Part shown: positions 27,118-35,379 of the stretch, one piece after another
How the letters are laid out: every line of letters starts with the position of its first letter
Position numbering within the stretch: the first letter of the stretch is position 1
NCBI GenBank assembly: GCA_028285345.1
Contig: JANQPT010000029.1
Location: forward strand, 62,001 to 126,000
Direction of reading: 5' to 3'
DNA length: 64,000 bases
Origin: Planctomycetales bacterium
GTDB lineage: Bacteria > Planctomycetota > Planctomycetia > Planctomycetales > Planctomycetaceae
Translations under genes and position numbers: made by a program
Notes under the pieces: generated by a model
What the model saw: only the letters and a program-made list of their open reading frames with translations
The model's database searches: none
Told to the model about the DNA's origin: nothing

Positions 27118-29652
27118 ATGTTAGTGCCTCATCCGGTGACTTGGCAGCGCTCGGGGTTCATACAAACGGTGGAACACATTCTCTTGCCTGAAGTTCAGCG
27201 AACTATCTATCGATTGTTGAGTTTGGCGGCGGGGCTGCTCGTGTCTCTGGTGCTCTGTGCCGGCGTTCCGGCCGGAGAGCTTGGGTCTGATCAAATCCAG
27301 AAGCTTGCGGTTGTGCCGCCACACGTCGAACTTGATGGCTTGCAGGATCAGTCTCGACTTTTGGTCGACGGCAACTCTCAGGATGGACGCAGATTTGATT
27401 TCACTCGTCGGGCCCGCTTTACCAGCGAGGATGAGCAAATCGCCACAGTCTCGCCGGATGGTGTCGTACGCGGAGTTGCCGACGGTGAGACGACGGTTGT
27501 AGCAACAGTCGACGATCACATGGTGCGGGTCCCCGTCAAAATTCGCGGGACGCAAACTCCCCGCGAGTTTCACTTTGAGAACGACATCATTCCCTTGTTG
27601 ACCCGCTACGGCTGTAATACCTCCGGCTGCCACGGCAAAGCGGAGGGTCAGAACGGGTTTAAGTTGTCGGTGTTCGGATTTCAGCCTGAGGCGGATCACG
27701 CCGCTCTCACCAAGGAGCAGCGCGGCCGGCGCCTCAGCCAGTCGATCCCCGAGCAGAGCCTGTTGCTGACAAAGGCCAGCGGCGGTGTCGCCCATGGCGG
27801 CGGAATTCGCTTAAAACGGGGTTCTGGTGACTACCGGACGCTGCGGGATTGGATCGTCGCCGGCGCGCCGCTGGGGTCCGCCGATGCGCCTAAAGTCACC
27901 AAAATTGAAGTCACGCCCCACGAGCGGCTGATGGGAATGCAGGCCCAACAACAACTGCGCGTCGTCGCCACGTATTCCGACGGGCGGCAGTGCGACGTAA
28001 CGGCACATGCGAAATTTCAGTCCAACAACGATGCGCTCGGCAACGTGAATGAGTTTGGATTGGTGACGACCGGGGAACTACCGGGCGAAGTCGCCATCAT
28101 GGCCAGCTACATGGGAGCAGTCGACATTTTTCTCGCACTGATTCCCCGTCCCGACAAGATACAGGACTATCCCGAAGTCGAGGAGCGGAATTTCATCGAT
28201 CCGCTGGTACACGCAAAGCTTCGCAAGCTGAACATCGTGCCCTCCGCTCAGGCGGACGATGCCACGTTCATGCGGCGGGTTTACTTGGATATCATCGGGA
28301 CGCTGCCGACCGCAGCAGAAGCGAGGGAGTTTCTCTCTGACGATCGGCCGGATCGCCGATCGCTGCTGGTCGAACGATTGCTCCAGCGGCCGGAATATGC
28401 GGACTACCAGGCGCTGAAATGGGCCGACTTGTTGCGGGTCGATCGCCTCGCATTGGGGCACAAGGGAGCCTACCAGTACTACCAGTGGATTCGTAACGGA
28501 TTTCAAAAGAACAAGCCGTTCGACGAGTTGGCCACGGAGTTGCTGACAGCGGCAGGACCGGTTCAGGATGCTCCGGCAGCGCAGTTCTACAAAGTGGCCG
28601 GCGATGCGCACAAACGGGCGGCGACGTTCTCGCAGGTGTTTCTCGGCGTGCGGATCGAGTGTGCCCAATGTCACCATCACCCCACCGACCGCTGGAGCCA
28701 GACCGACTACTTCGGCATGCACGCGTTTTTCACCCAGGTCGGCTTTCAGAAGTCGAAGTGGGGAGAAGCCTTGACCGTTCAAGGAACCGAAAAGTCGGTG
28801 CATCCCCGGACGGGCACCGAAGTCTTCGCTCATCCGCTGGCGACGAAGAACCCGACCACGCAGCCGTCAGGCGATCGGCGGGAGATTCTGGCGCGTTGGC
28901 TGACGGCGAACTCCAATCCGTGGTTCGCCCGCAACATTGCCAATCGTGCTTGGGCCCATTTTATGGGCCGGGGACTGGTGGAGCCGATTGACGACTTTCG
29001 GCTGACGAATCCGCCGTCCAATCCACAACTTCTCGACGCGCTGGCCGCCGATTTTGTCGATAATGGTTATGACTACCGGAATTTGACCCGCACAATTGTG
29101 GCTTCGGCCGCCTATCAGCGATCGACAGACGTCAATTCGACCAACCAGCGCGACGAACAGAATTATTCCCGATTCCTGTTGAAGCGACTGGATGCGGAGG
29201 TGCTGTTTGACGCGATCGTGCAAACTACCGGCGTCCCGGAAAAGTTTGCGGGTGTTGCCGACGGTTATCGCGCGATTCAATTGTGGGACAGCCAGGTTCC
29301 GCACTATTTTCTCAAAACGTTCGGCCGTCCGCTCAGGGTCACGGCGTGTAGTTGCGAGCGGTCCTTCTCGCCGACTGTCGGTCAGGTCCTGCACGTGTTG
29401 AATTCGCCGGAGATTCAGGAGAAACTGTCGCACGAAGGTGGACGCGTCGCGCGGCTGGTGCGAACAATTGACGATGATGCGGCTTTGGTTGAGGAACTGA
29501 CACTGACCTGCTTCGGCCGCTATCCCAGCGGAGCGGAAAAAGAAAAATTGGCTGCGCATTTGCAAGGCAAGTCGGGTCAGCAGCGACGCAAAGCGGCTGA
29601 GGACGTTGTCTGGAGCTTGATGAACTCGATGGAATTCTTGTTCAATCATTAG
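27118..29652 (+). CDS. DUF1549/DUF1553 protein with Ig-like domain and CX4CH motif
   Basis: Hallmark planctomycete exported protein, 844 residues. Order: signal/anchor (about 30-50), an Ig-like BIG2-type domain (about 65-143), a haem-like motif CNTSGCH (166-172; CX4CH rather than CXXCH), a second Ig-like region (about 260-340), DUF1549 with ECAQCHHHP (about 514-522), and DUF1553 to the C-terminus. The pair of Cys-His motifs suggests redox or haem binding but the role of this family is not established. The DUF1501 gene follows 29 nt downstream on the same strand, the usual partner. Confidence 0.93.
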   Translation: MLVPHPVTWQRSGFIQTVEHILLPEVQRTIYRLLSLAAGLLVSLVLCAGVPAGELGSDQIQKLAVVPPHVELDGLQDQSRLLVDGNSQDGRRFDFTRRARFTSEDEQIATVSPDGVVRGVADGETTVVATVDDHMVRVPVKIRGTQTPREFHFENDIIPLLTRYGCNTSGCHGKAEGQNGFKLSVFGFQPEADHAALTKEQRGRRLSQSIPEQSLLLTKASGGVAHGGGIRLKRGSGDYRTLRDWIVAGAPLGSADAPKVTKIEVTPHERLMGMQAQQQLRVVATYSDGRQCDVTAHAKFQSNNDALGNVNEFGLVTTGELPGEVAIMASYMGAVDIFLALIPRPDKIQDYPEVEERNFIDPLVHAKLRKLNIVPSAQADDATFMRRVYLDIIGTLPTAAEAREFLSDDRPDRRSLLVERLLQRPEYADYQALKWADLLRVDRLALGHKGAYQYYQWIRNGFQKNKPFDELATELLTAAGPVQDAPAAQFYKVAGDAHKRAATFSQVFLGVRIECAQCHHHPTDRWSQTDYFGMHAFFTQVGFQKSKWGEALTVQGTEKSVHPRTGTEVFAHPLATKNPTTQPSGDRREILARWLTANSNPWFARNIANRAWAHFMGRGLVEPIDDFRLTNPPSNPQLLDALAADFVDNGYDYRNLTRTIVASAAYQRSTDVNSTNQRDEQNYSRFLLKRLDAEVLFDAIVQTTGVPEKFAGVADGYRAIQLWDSQVPHYFLKTFGRPLRVTACSCERSFSPTVGQVLHVLNSPEIQEKLSHEGGRVARLVRTIDDDAALVEELTLTCFGRYPSGAEKEKLAAHLQGKSGQQRRKAAEDVVWSLMNSMEFLFNH

Positions 29653-29681
29653 TAGAGAGTCTGCCGGAGGCGGGAGCGACA

Positions 29682-31022
29682 ATGGGAAACCGAAAATATT
29701 GCGACGGCATGCGGCGGAGGGATCTGCTGACCATTGGAGCCGCTGGACTGTTCAGCGCCGGTCTGAATCTGCCGATGCAGTTACCCCAGCAGGCGCTGGC
29801 CTCCGAGCAGGGCCGGTCCGCCGACGAAATCTCGCTGATCATTCTGTTTCTGCAAGGAGGGATCAGCACGATTGATACTTGGGATATGAAACCCAACGCT
29901 CCCAGCGAATTCCGCGGCGAGTTCAACCCCATCGCGACCAACGTGTCGGGCATTCAGCTCTGTGAGCATCTGCCGAGGCTGGCCCGGCAGATGGATAAGT
30001 TCTCGCTGCTGAGAAGCTTCACGCACCGCAACTCCAGCCACAGCCACGCCGACCATTACATTCTGACCGGCTATCATCCGACCCCGGCGTTTGATCCCAA
30101 CCTGCGGCCGAATAACGAAAAGCCCTCGCACGGCGCCGTGATCTCCAAGAAACTCGGGCCGCGCGGTTCCGTTCCCGCGTATGTCGCCCTGCCCAAACTC
30201 CACAAGAGCGGCGGTTCGTCCTATCTGGGCACCGACGCAGCGCCGTTTACCGTTGAGGCGGATCCGAATACGCCGAACTTCGCGGTCCGTGATTTGGCGC
30301 CTCCGATCACCGTCCCTGCCGACCGGCTGGGAAATCGCCGCGATTTGTTGTCGACGGTCGACCGCTTTCAGAAGTCGTCCGAGGTGGAGGCCAATACATC
30401 GGCGCGCGCGCTGAGTTCGTTCCAGCAACGGGCTTTCGAGTTGATGACATCCGTCGAAACGAAGCGTGCATTCGATATCGGCCAGGAGCCGGAAAAACTC
30501 CGCGACGAATACGGGCGGCACACCTTGGGGCAGTCGTGCCTCATGGCGCGGCGACTGGTTGAGGCGGGCGTCCGCAGCGTGTTGATACACCACAGCGATT
30601 GGGACACGCACAACGACAATTTCCACATGCTGAAGAATCGGCTGCTCCCGAAACTCGACGCCGGCATGTCGACCATGTTTCGCGATCTGTCCGACCGGGG
30701 CTTGCTGGACAAGACGCTTGTCCTCGTCACGGGCGAATTCGGACGCACGCCGCGGATCAACAACGCCGCAGGCCGAGACCACTGGGGTCCGAGCACGGCA
30801 ATCGCGCTGGGCGGCGGCGGTGTGACCAACGGCATCGCGGTGGGCGACTCCGGCCCTCGTGCCGAACGACCTTCCAGCGATCCGCGCGGCCCGGAGGACC
30901 TGGCAGCGACGATTTACCGCTGTATGGGCGTCGCTCCGGACACAATCTTCTACACAGCCGAAGGCCGCCCGATGCCGATCGTGCCGCACGGCGGCAAGGT
31001 GATCAACGAATTGTTCGCGTAA
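29682..31022 (+). CDS. DUF1501 family protein with twin-arginine signal
   Basis: A 446-residue exported protein of the DUF1501 family, which has an alkaline phosphatase/sulfatase-like fold. The leader has RRRDLLTIGAAGLF (about 11-24), a twin-arginine signal, so it is probably exported folded. Core motifs include LFLQGGISTIDTWDMKP, RSFTHRNSSHSHADHYILTGYHP and LVTGEFGRTPRINNAAGRDHW. It is the constant neighbour of DUF1549/DUF1553 genes in planctomycetes; enzymatic activity is not established. A hairpin 22 nt after the stop may end the transcript. Confidence 0.94.
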   Translation: MGNRKYCDGMRRRDLLTIGAAGLFSAGLNLPMQLPQQALASEQGRSADEISLIILFLQGGISTIDTWDMKPNAPSEFRGEFNPIATNVSGIQLCEHLPRLARQMDKFSLLRSFTHRNSSHSHADHYILTGYHPTPAFDPNLRPNNEKPSHGAVISKKLGPRGSVPAYVALPKLHKSGGSSYLGTDAAPFTVEADPNTPNFAVRDLAPPITVPADRLGNRRDLLSTVDRFQKSSEVEANTSARALSSFQQRAFELMTSVETKRAFDIGQEPEKLRDEYGRHTLGQSCLMARRLVEAGVRSVLIHHSDWDTHNDNFHMLKNRLLPKLDAGMSTMFRDLSDRGLLDKTLVLVTGEFGRTPRINNAAGRDHWGPSTAIALGGGGVTNGIAVGDSGPRAERPSSDPRGPEDLAATIYRCMGVAPDTIFYTAEGRPMPIVPHGGKVINELFA

Positions 31023-31043
31023 TTGAACCGCCAAGTGACATTT

Positions 31044-31074
31044 CCGGCAGTTTTCCCGTTCTGGGAATTGCCGG
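31044..31074. terminator. hairpin downstream of the DUF1501 gene
   Basis: CCGGCAGTT pairs with AATTGCCGG (with one G-T pair), a 2-nt bulge is followed by CCC/GGG, and the loop is 5 nt. It starts 22 nt past the stop codon. No U-tract, so efficiency as an intrinsic terminator is uncertain. The rest of the 297-nt gap before the MoxR gene shows no gene and presumably holds the promoter of the large downstream operon. Confidence 0.4.
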
Positions 31075-31319
31075 GAACCAACTTCGGCCGATCACCGTCT
31101 CAGGAGTCGGCGGGACTCCCCAGTCGCCAATTTGTGGAGAATGATGCGCCGAAGGTCGGCGAAGAATCTTGCGATCCTGGTCAATATTTCCTGACCCCTT
31201 GCGAATTCTTTGCTAAGCGTGTAAATTGAATAGACAAATTACATCTGTACGCCGTCTCTGTAGAAGAGCACCCGTTTTTACCTCGTTCATCCCTTAGAAT
31301 CACCAGCTGAGGAGCACGT

Positions 31320-32345
31320 ATGCCGGAATCTGTAGCGCCGCCGGAAGTGAGGCTTACGGATAACGACGTTCAGGCCATTGACAAGTTGCAGGACTTGTAT
31401 TCCCGGCTTCGCCAGGAACTGGGCCGTGTGATCGTCGGTCAAGAAGAAACGATCGAACGCCTGTCGATTTGCCTGTTCGCTCGCGGGCACGCGCTGCTGA
31501 TGGGCGTGCCCGGCTTGGCCAAGACGCTTTTGGTCAGCAAACTGGCTGAAACGATGTCGCTGAGATTCAGCCGCATCCAGTTCACACCGGACTTGATGCC
31601 GATGGATATCACCGGGACCGATATCCTGCAGGACAGCGAGCATGGGGGCAGGGAATTCCAATTCGTGAAGGGTCCCGTGTTCGCCAATATGGTGCTGGCC
31701 GATGAGATTAACCGTGCTCCTCCTAAGACCCAGGCAGCGATGCTGGAGGCGATGCAGGAACACAAAGTCACCGCGGTCGGCAAGACCTTCCCACTGGATG
31801 AACCGTTCTTGGTTCTGGCCACGCAGAATCCGGTGGAACAGGAGGGAACCTATCCATTGCCGGAGGCGCAGTTGGACCGCTTCATGTTCCTGATCGAACT
31901 CGATTATCCTTCAGAAGCTGAAGAGGTCATGATCGCCCGCACGACGACCGGCGATGCGCTCCCGGGATTGGAGCATCTCGTCCATGCGGAGGACATTATT
32001 GCCCACCAAGATCTCGTACGGCGCGTGCCGGTACCTGATCACATCTATACGTACGCCGCTCGTTTGGTGCGACAAACGCGGCCGGGCGGGTCGACGGCAC
32101 CGGATTGGCTGAAGCCGCTGGTTGCCTGGGGCGCCGGACCTCGGGCGGTGCAATACCTAATCTTGGGCGCCAAATCGCGGGCTGCCTTAATGGGCAGTTA
32201 TATGGTGCGTTTGGAGGACGTCCAAGAGGTCGCTGCGCCGGTGTTAACGCACCGGGTGATCACAACCTTTGCTGCACAAGCCGAGAACATCGGCGCGAAG
32301 GAAATTGTTCATCGACTGATCGAAGAAACGGAAGCGGAAGAATAA
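31320..32345 (+). CDS. MoxR family AAA+ ATPase
   Basis: Chaperone-like AAA+ ATPase of the MoxR family, 341 residues, cytoplasmic. Walker A is GVPGLAKT (62-69), Walker B MVLADEINRAPP (about 124-135), with the family's ATQNPVEQEGTYPLPEAQLDRF sensor block and a C-terminal lid domain. Ribosome site GGAG lies 5 nt upstream of ATG 31320. MoxR proteins act with vWA-domain partners encoded in the same operon; here a DUF58 and two vWA proteins follow. It opens a nine- or ten-gene co-directional run ending at 46905. A long stem-loop lies between it and the next gene. Confidence 0.95.
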   Translation: MPESVAPPEVRLTDNDVQAIDKLQDLYSRLRQELGRVIVGQEETIERLSICLFARGHALLMGVPGLAKTLLVSKLAETMSLRFSRIQFTPDLMPMDITGTDILQDSEHGGREFQFVKGPVFANMVLADEINRAPPKTQAAMLEAMQEHKVTAVGKTFPLDEPFLVLATQNPVEQEGTYPLPEAQLDRFMFLIELDYPSEAEEVMIARTTTGDALPGLEHLVHAEDIIAHQDLVRRVPVPDHIYTYAARLVRQTRPGGSTAPDWLKPLVAWGAGPRAVQYLILGAKSRAALMGSYMVRLEDVQEVAAPVLTHRVITTFAAQAENIGAKEIVHRLIEETEAEE

Positions 32346-32357
32346 GCTGTCGAGTCA

Positions 32358-32413
32358 ACTCGCAGAGGCCGACGGCGGCAACTATGACAGTTGCCGTCGG
32401 CGGCCCCGCGAGT
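32358..32413 (+). promoter_or_regulatory. long stem-loop between moxR and the DUF58 gene
   Basis: Outer pair ACTCGC (32358-32363) with GCGAGT (32408-32413). Inside, GCCGAC and GGCAACT (32368-32383, separated by a 3-nt GGC bulge) pair with AGTTGCC and GTCGGC (32389-32401) around a 5-nt ATGAC loop. No U-tract follows. Being 12 nt after the moxR stop and 75 nt before the next start, it could process or stabilise the mRNA, or lower downstream expression relative to moxR. Confidence 0.6.
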
Positions 32414-32488
32414 CTCTAACGTTGTTCAGGACAAATGCGCTCCCGCCGACCGCTGCGGAGGTGAGAGCGCGCTCGTGGGGGGAGGCAA

Positions 32489-33400
32489 ATGTTTCCTGAT
32501 CGCCGCAGCCGGGATTTCTTAGATCCCCAGGCGTTATCTCGCTTGGCAGGGCTGCCGCTGTTCTCGCGCCGGCCGATGATGGGCAGTGTGTCGGGACGGC
32601 ATCCCAGCCCGCATCGCGGCGCCAGCGTCGAGTTTGCGGAATACCGCAAATACGTGCCGGGCGACGATCTTCGCCGGTTGGATTGGCGGGCCTACGGCCG
32701 CACCGACCGGTTCTATGTCAAGGAGTTCGAGGCCGACACCAATCTGCGCTGTTGCCTGGTGTTGGACACAAGCGGCTCGATGGATTTCGGATCCACCGGA
32801 ATCACGAAACTGCAATACGCCCGCAAAATTGCCGGTGCGCTCAGCTATTTAGCCGTACAGCAGGGAGATGCGATCGGACTTTCCTGCGTGGCGGAGGGGA
32901 TGGTTCAGAATATCCCGCCGCGTCGAAATCCAGCCCACTTGCTGCACGTCTTTGACACACTTGAAAAAACTGAGCCCAAAGACGGCACACATTTGGTCAC
33001 GGTGCTGCATGAACTGGCGGAAACAATTCGGCAGCGGGCATTGATCGTGATCATTTCCGACTTCTTCGTGGAACCTGAAGAACTGCGAAGTTGTTTCGAG
33101 CACCTGCAATTCCGCAAGCACGACGTAACGGCGTTTCAATTGCTGGATCCGCAGGAACTGAATTTCGACTTTCGTCGTCCGATGCGGTTTTTGGACATGG
33201 AGGGCGGCACGCCGGTCTTTGCAGAGCCGAACGAAATCGCCGATCGGTACCACAAGGCGATTACGCAATATTTGGAGGACTTGAAACAGGTCGTGTTGGC
33301 GACGGGGATCGACTATCACCGGACCTCAATCGATGAAGATTACGAGCAGGTCTTGACCCGCTTTTTGGCAGGACGAACCCGAGGACGAGGGGTAAGATGA
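32489..33400 (+). CDS. DUF58 domain protein (vWA-like MoxR partner)
   Basis: A 303-residue cytoplasmic protein. The DUF58 core HRGASVEFAEYRKYVPGDDL and RLDWRAYGRTDRFYVKEFE (about 45-83) is diagnostic, followed by a vWA-like fold with LDTSGSMDFGS, a DxSGS metal-site motif (about 93-103). GGGGGAGG lies 3 nt before ATG 32489. The gene after it overlaps by 4 nt (ATGA), indicating translational coupling. DUF58 proteins accompany MoxR ATPases and are thought to couple them to membrane vWA partners. Confidence 0.93.
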   Translation: MFPDRRSRDFLDPQALSRLAGLPLFSRRPMMGSVSGRHPSPHRGASVEFAEYRKYVPGDDLRRLDWRAYGRTDRFYVKEFEADTNLRCCLVLDTSGSMDFGSTGITKLQYARKIAGALSYLAVQQGDAIGLSCVAEGMVQNIPPRRNPAHLLHVFDTLEKTEPKDGTHLVTVLHELAETIRQRALIVIISDFFVEPEELRSCFEHLQFRKHDVTAFQLLDPQELNFDFRRPMRFLDMEGGTPVFAEPNEIADRYHKAITQYLEDLKQVVLATGIDYHRTSIDEDYEQVLTRFLAGRTRGRGVR

Positions 33401-35379
33401 GTTTCTTGCAGCCGATGCTCTTGGTAGCGCTGCCACTCATCAGCCTGCCAATCATCATCCATCTGATCAACCAGCGGCGGTATCAGTCGGTCCGCTGGGG
33501 GGCGATGATGTTTCTGCTGGCCGCCAATCGAATGTCGCGGGGTTACGCGCGGATTTGGCAATGGCTGATTCTGCTGTTTCGTGCACTGGCGATTGCCGGG
33601 CTCATTTTCGTATTGAGCCGTCCGCTGGCCAGCGGCTGGTTGGGAATGACCGGAGGCGGCAAGCCGGATACGACAATCATTATTCTCGACCGCTCGGCAA
33701 GCATGCAGCAACTCGGCCCGGGCGCGGTCGTGTCGAAGTTGGAAACCGCCCGCCAACAACTGGCACAGTCGCTGAGCACGCTCGGCTCGTCACGGTGGGT
33801 GTTGATCGAGAGCACCAAAAACGTTCCACAGGAGTTGGAGTCGCCCGAGGAACTGCTGGAACTTGCCAATGCGGATCCGACCAGCAGTTCCGCCGACCTG
33901 CCGGCAATGCTGCAAGCGGCTCACGACTATATTCAGACGAATCAATCGGGACGCACTGAGATCTGGATCTGCTCAGACCTCCGCGAGAACGACTGGGACT
34001 CCGAGAGCGGCCGCTGGCAGGCGCTGCGGGACAGTTTTCTGGAATTCGCCCAGGGCGTCCGATTTAACCTACTCGCTTACCCGAGACCGGCGCCCGACAA
34101 TCTCTCTGTCCGCGTCACTGACATTCGCCGCACTCAAACCAGCGACGGCGTCGATTTGTTGCTATCGCTCACCGTACGGCGCGACGGCGAGGCGGACGAC
34201 CGCATCGAAGTCCCCGTGCAGTTCGAAATCGGCGGCGCCCGCTCGGAGCTCAACGTAGAAATGGTCGGCCCGAAGTACGACCTCAAAGACCATCGAATCG
34301 CATTGGAAAGTTCTCAGCAGCGAGGCTGGGGACGCGTGTCGCTCCCGGCAGATGCCAATCCGGCTGACAACGACTTCTACTTCGCGTTTGATCAACAGCC
34401 TCCGCTGAAGACGGTCATCGTCGCCGACGACCCGGCCGCTGCCCGCCCGCTGGAACTCGCAGCTTCAATCTCCCGCGATCCGCTACTGACGTGTACAGCC
34501 GAGGTGCTCAGCACTGATCAACTGACGGCTGTCGAGTGGGAGCAGATCGCCCTGTTGATGTGGCAGGCGCCGCTGCCGACCGGATCCGCCGCCAAAATGG
34601 TTGAAGACTTCGTTCGCCGCGGCGGCCAAGTCATCTTCTTCCCACCACGGTCCCCAAGCAGCGCCGAGTTCTACGGTGTCAGCTGGCAAAAGTGGATCGA
34701 ACCGGAATCGGAAGCCCCCATCGTCTCTTGGGTCGGCGACCAAGATCTGTTGCAGAACACGCTGAGCGGGACTTCGTTGCCTGTGGGCGAGTTGAGGATT
34801 CGCCAGTATTGCGAATTGAGCGGCGAGGTGATTCCATTGGCCCGCTTGAAAGGGGATGTGCCGCTGCTCGCGCGGGCTCCCACCGACCAAGGCGGTGTCT
34901 ACTTTTGCGCGACGACACCCGCCGGCCAGGACTCGTCGCTGGCAGTCGACGGCGTTGTCCTTTATGTCGCTGTGCAGCGCGCGCTGGCGGCCGGTGCGGA
35001 CGTGCTGGGGAATGCGCGGCAATTAATCGCCGGCCAAGCCGCCAACGTCAGCGACGTCACTTGGGAACGATTGTCCGGCGACGAGGAATCGCTTTCGACG
35101 GAGTATCCGTATCACCGCGGAGTGTATGCCGAAGGAGAACGTTTGCTGGCGGTGAACAGCTCCGAGGCGGAGCAAGCGGCGACGCCGTTGGAAGCCGACA
35201 AGGTTGCCGGTTTGTTCCGCGGCCTTGACTTTGCCCGCGTTGATGACGAAGCGGGGAACGTCACGTCGCTCATCCAGGAGATTTGGCGGTTGTTCCTGGT
35301 GGCGACGATGATTTCGATGATCGTTGAAGCGGTGCTCTGCCTGCCCAAAATCCGCCCGCTGGGAGGCTCGCCCGCATGA
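33397..35379 (+). CDS. BatA-like membrane protein with vWA domain, 660 aa
   Basis: N-terminus is the BatA/aerotolerance type: LLVALPLISLPIIIHLINQR then a second membrane segment (LFRALAIAGLIFVLSRPL), placing the bulk in the periplasm. A vWA domain with IIILDRSASM (DxSxS metal site, about residues 92-101) spans about 90-230. Beta-rich and GATase-like portions follow, and a C-terminal membrane segment (LFLVATMISMIVEAVLCL) ends the protein. It overlaps its neighbours by 4 nt on both sides (ATGA). Probably transmits MoxR/DUF58 action to envelope substrates; substrates are unknown. Confidence 0.88.
   Translation: MSFLQPMLLVALPLISLPIIIHLINQRRYQSVRWGAMMFLLAANRMSRGYARIWQWLILLFRALAIAGLIFVLSRPLASGWLGMTGGGKPDTTIIILDRSASMQQLGPGAVVSKLETARQQLAQSLSTLGSSRWVLIESTKNVPQELESPEELLELANADPTSSSADLPAMLQAAHDYIQTNQSGRTEIWICSDLRENDWDSESGRWQALRDSFLEFAQGVRFNLLAYPRPAPDNLSVRVTDIRRTQTSDGVDLLLSLTVRRDGEADDRIEVPVQFEIGGARSELNVEMVGPKYDLKDHRIALESSQQRGWGRVSLPADANPADNDFYFAFDQQPPLKTVIVADDPAAARPLELAASISRDPLLTCTAEVLSTDQLTAVEWEQIALLMWQAPLPTGSAAKMVEDFVRRGGQVIFFPPRSPSSAEFYGVSWQKWIEPESEAPIVSWVGDQDLLQNTLSGTSLPVGELRIRQYCELSGEVIPLARLKGDVPLLARAPTDQGGVYFCATTPAGQDSSLAVDGVVLYVAVQRALAAGADVLGNARQLIAGQAANVSDVTWERLSGDEESLSTEYPYHRGVYAEGERLLAVNSSEAEQAATPLEADKVAGLFRGLDFARVDDEAGNVTSLIQEIWRLFLVATMISMIVEAVLCLPKIRPLGGSPA

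Noticed and set aside
29781..31034. 417-codon open frame antisense to the DUF1501 gene
   Set aside because: Arg/Val-rich shadow of a well-supported gene; no recognisable domain.
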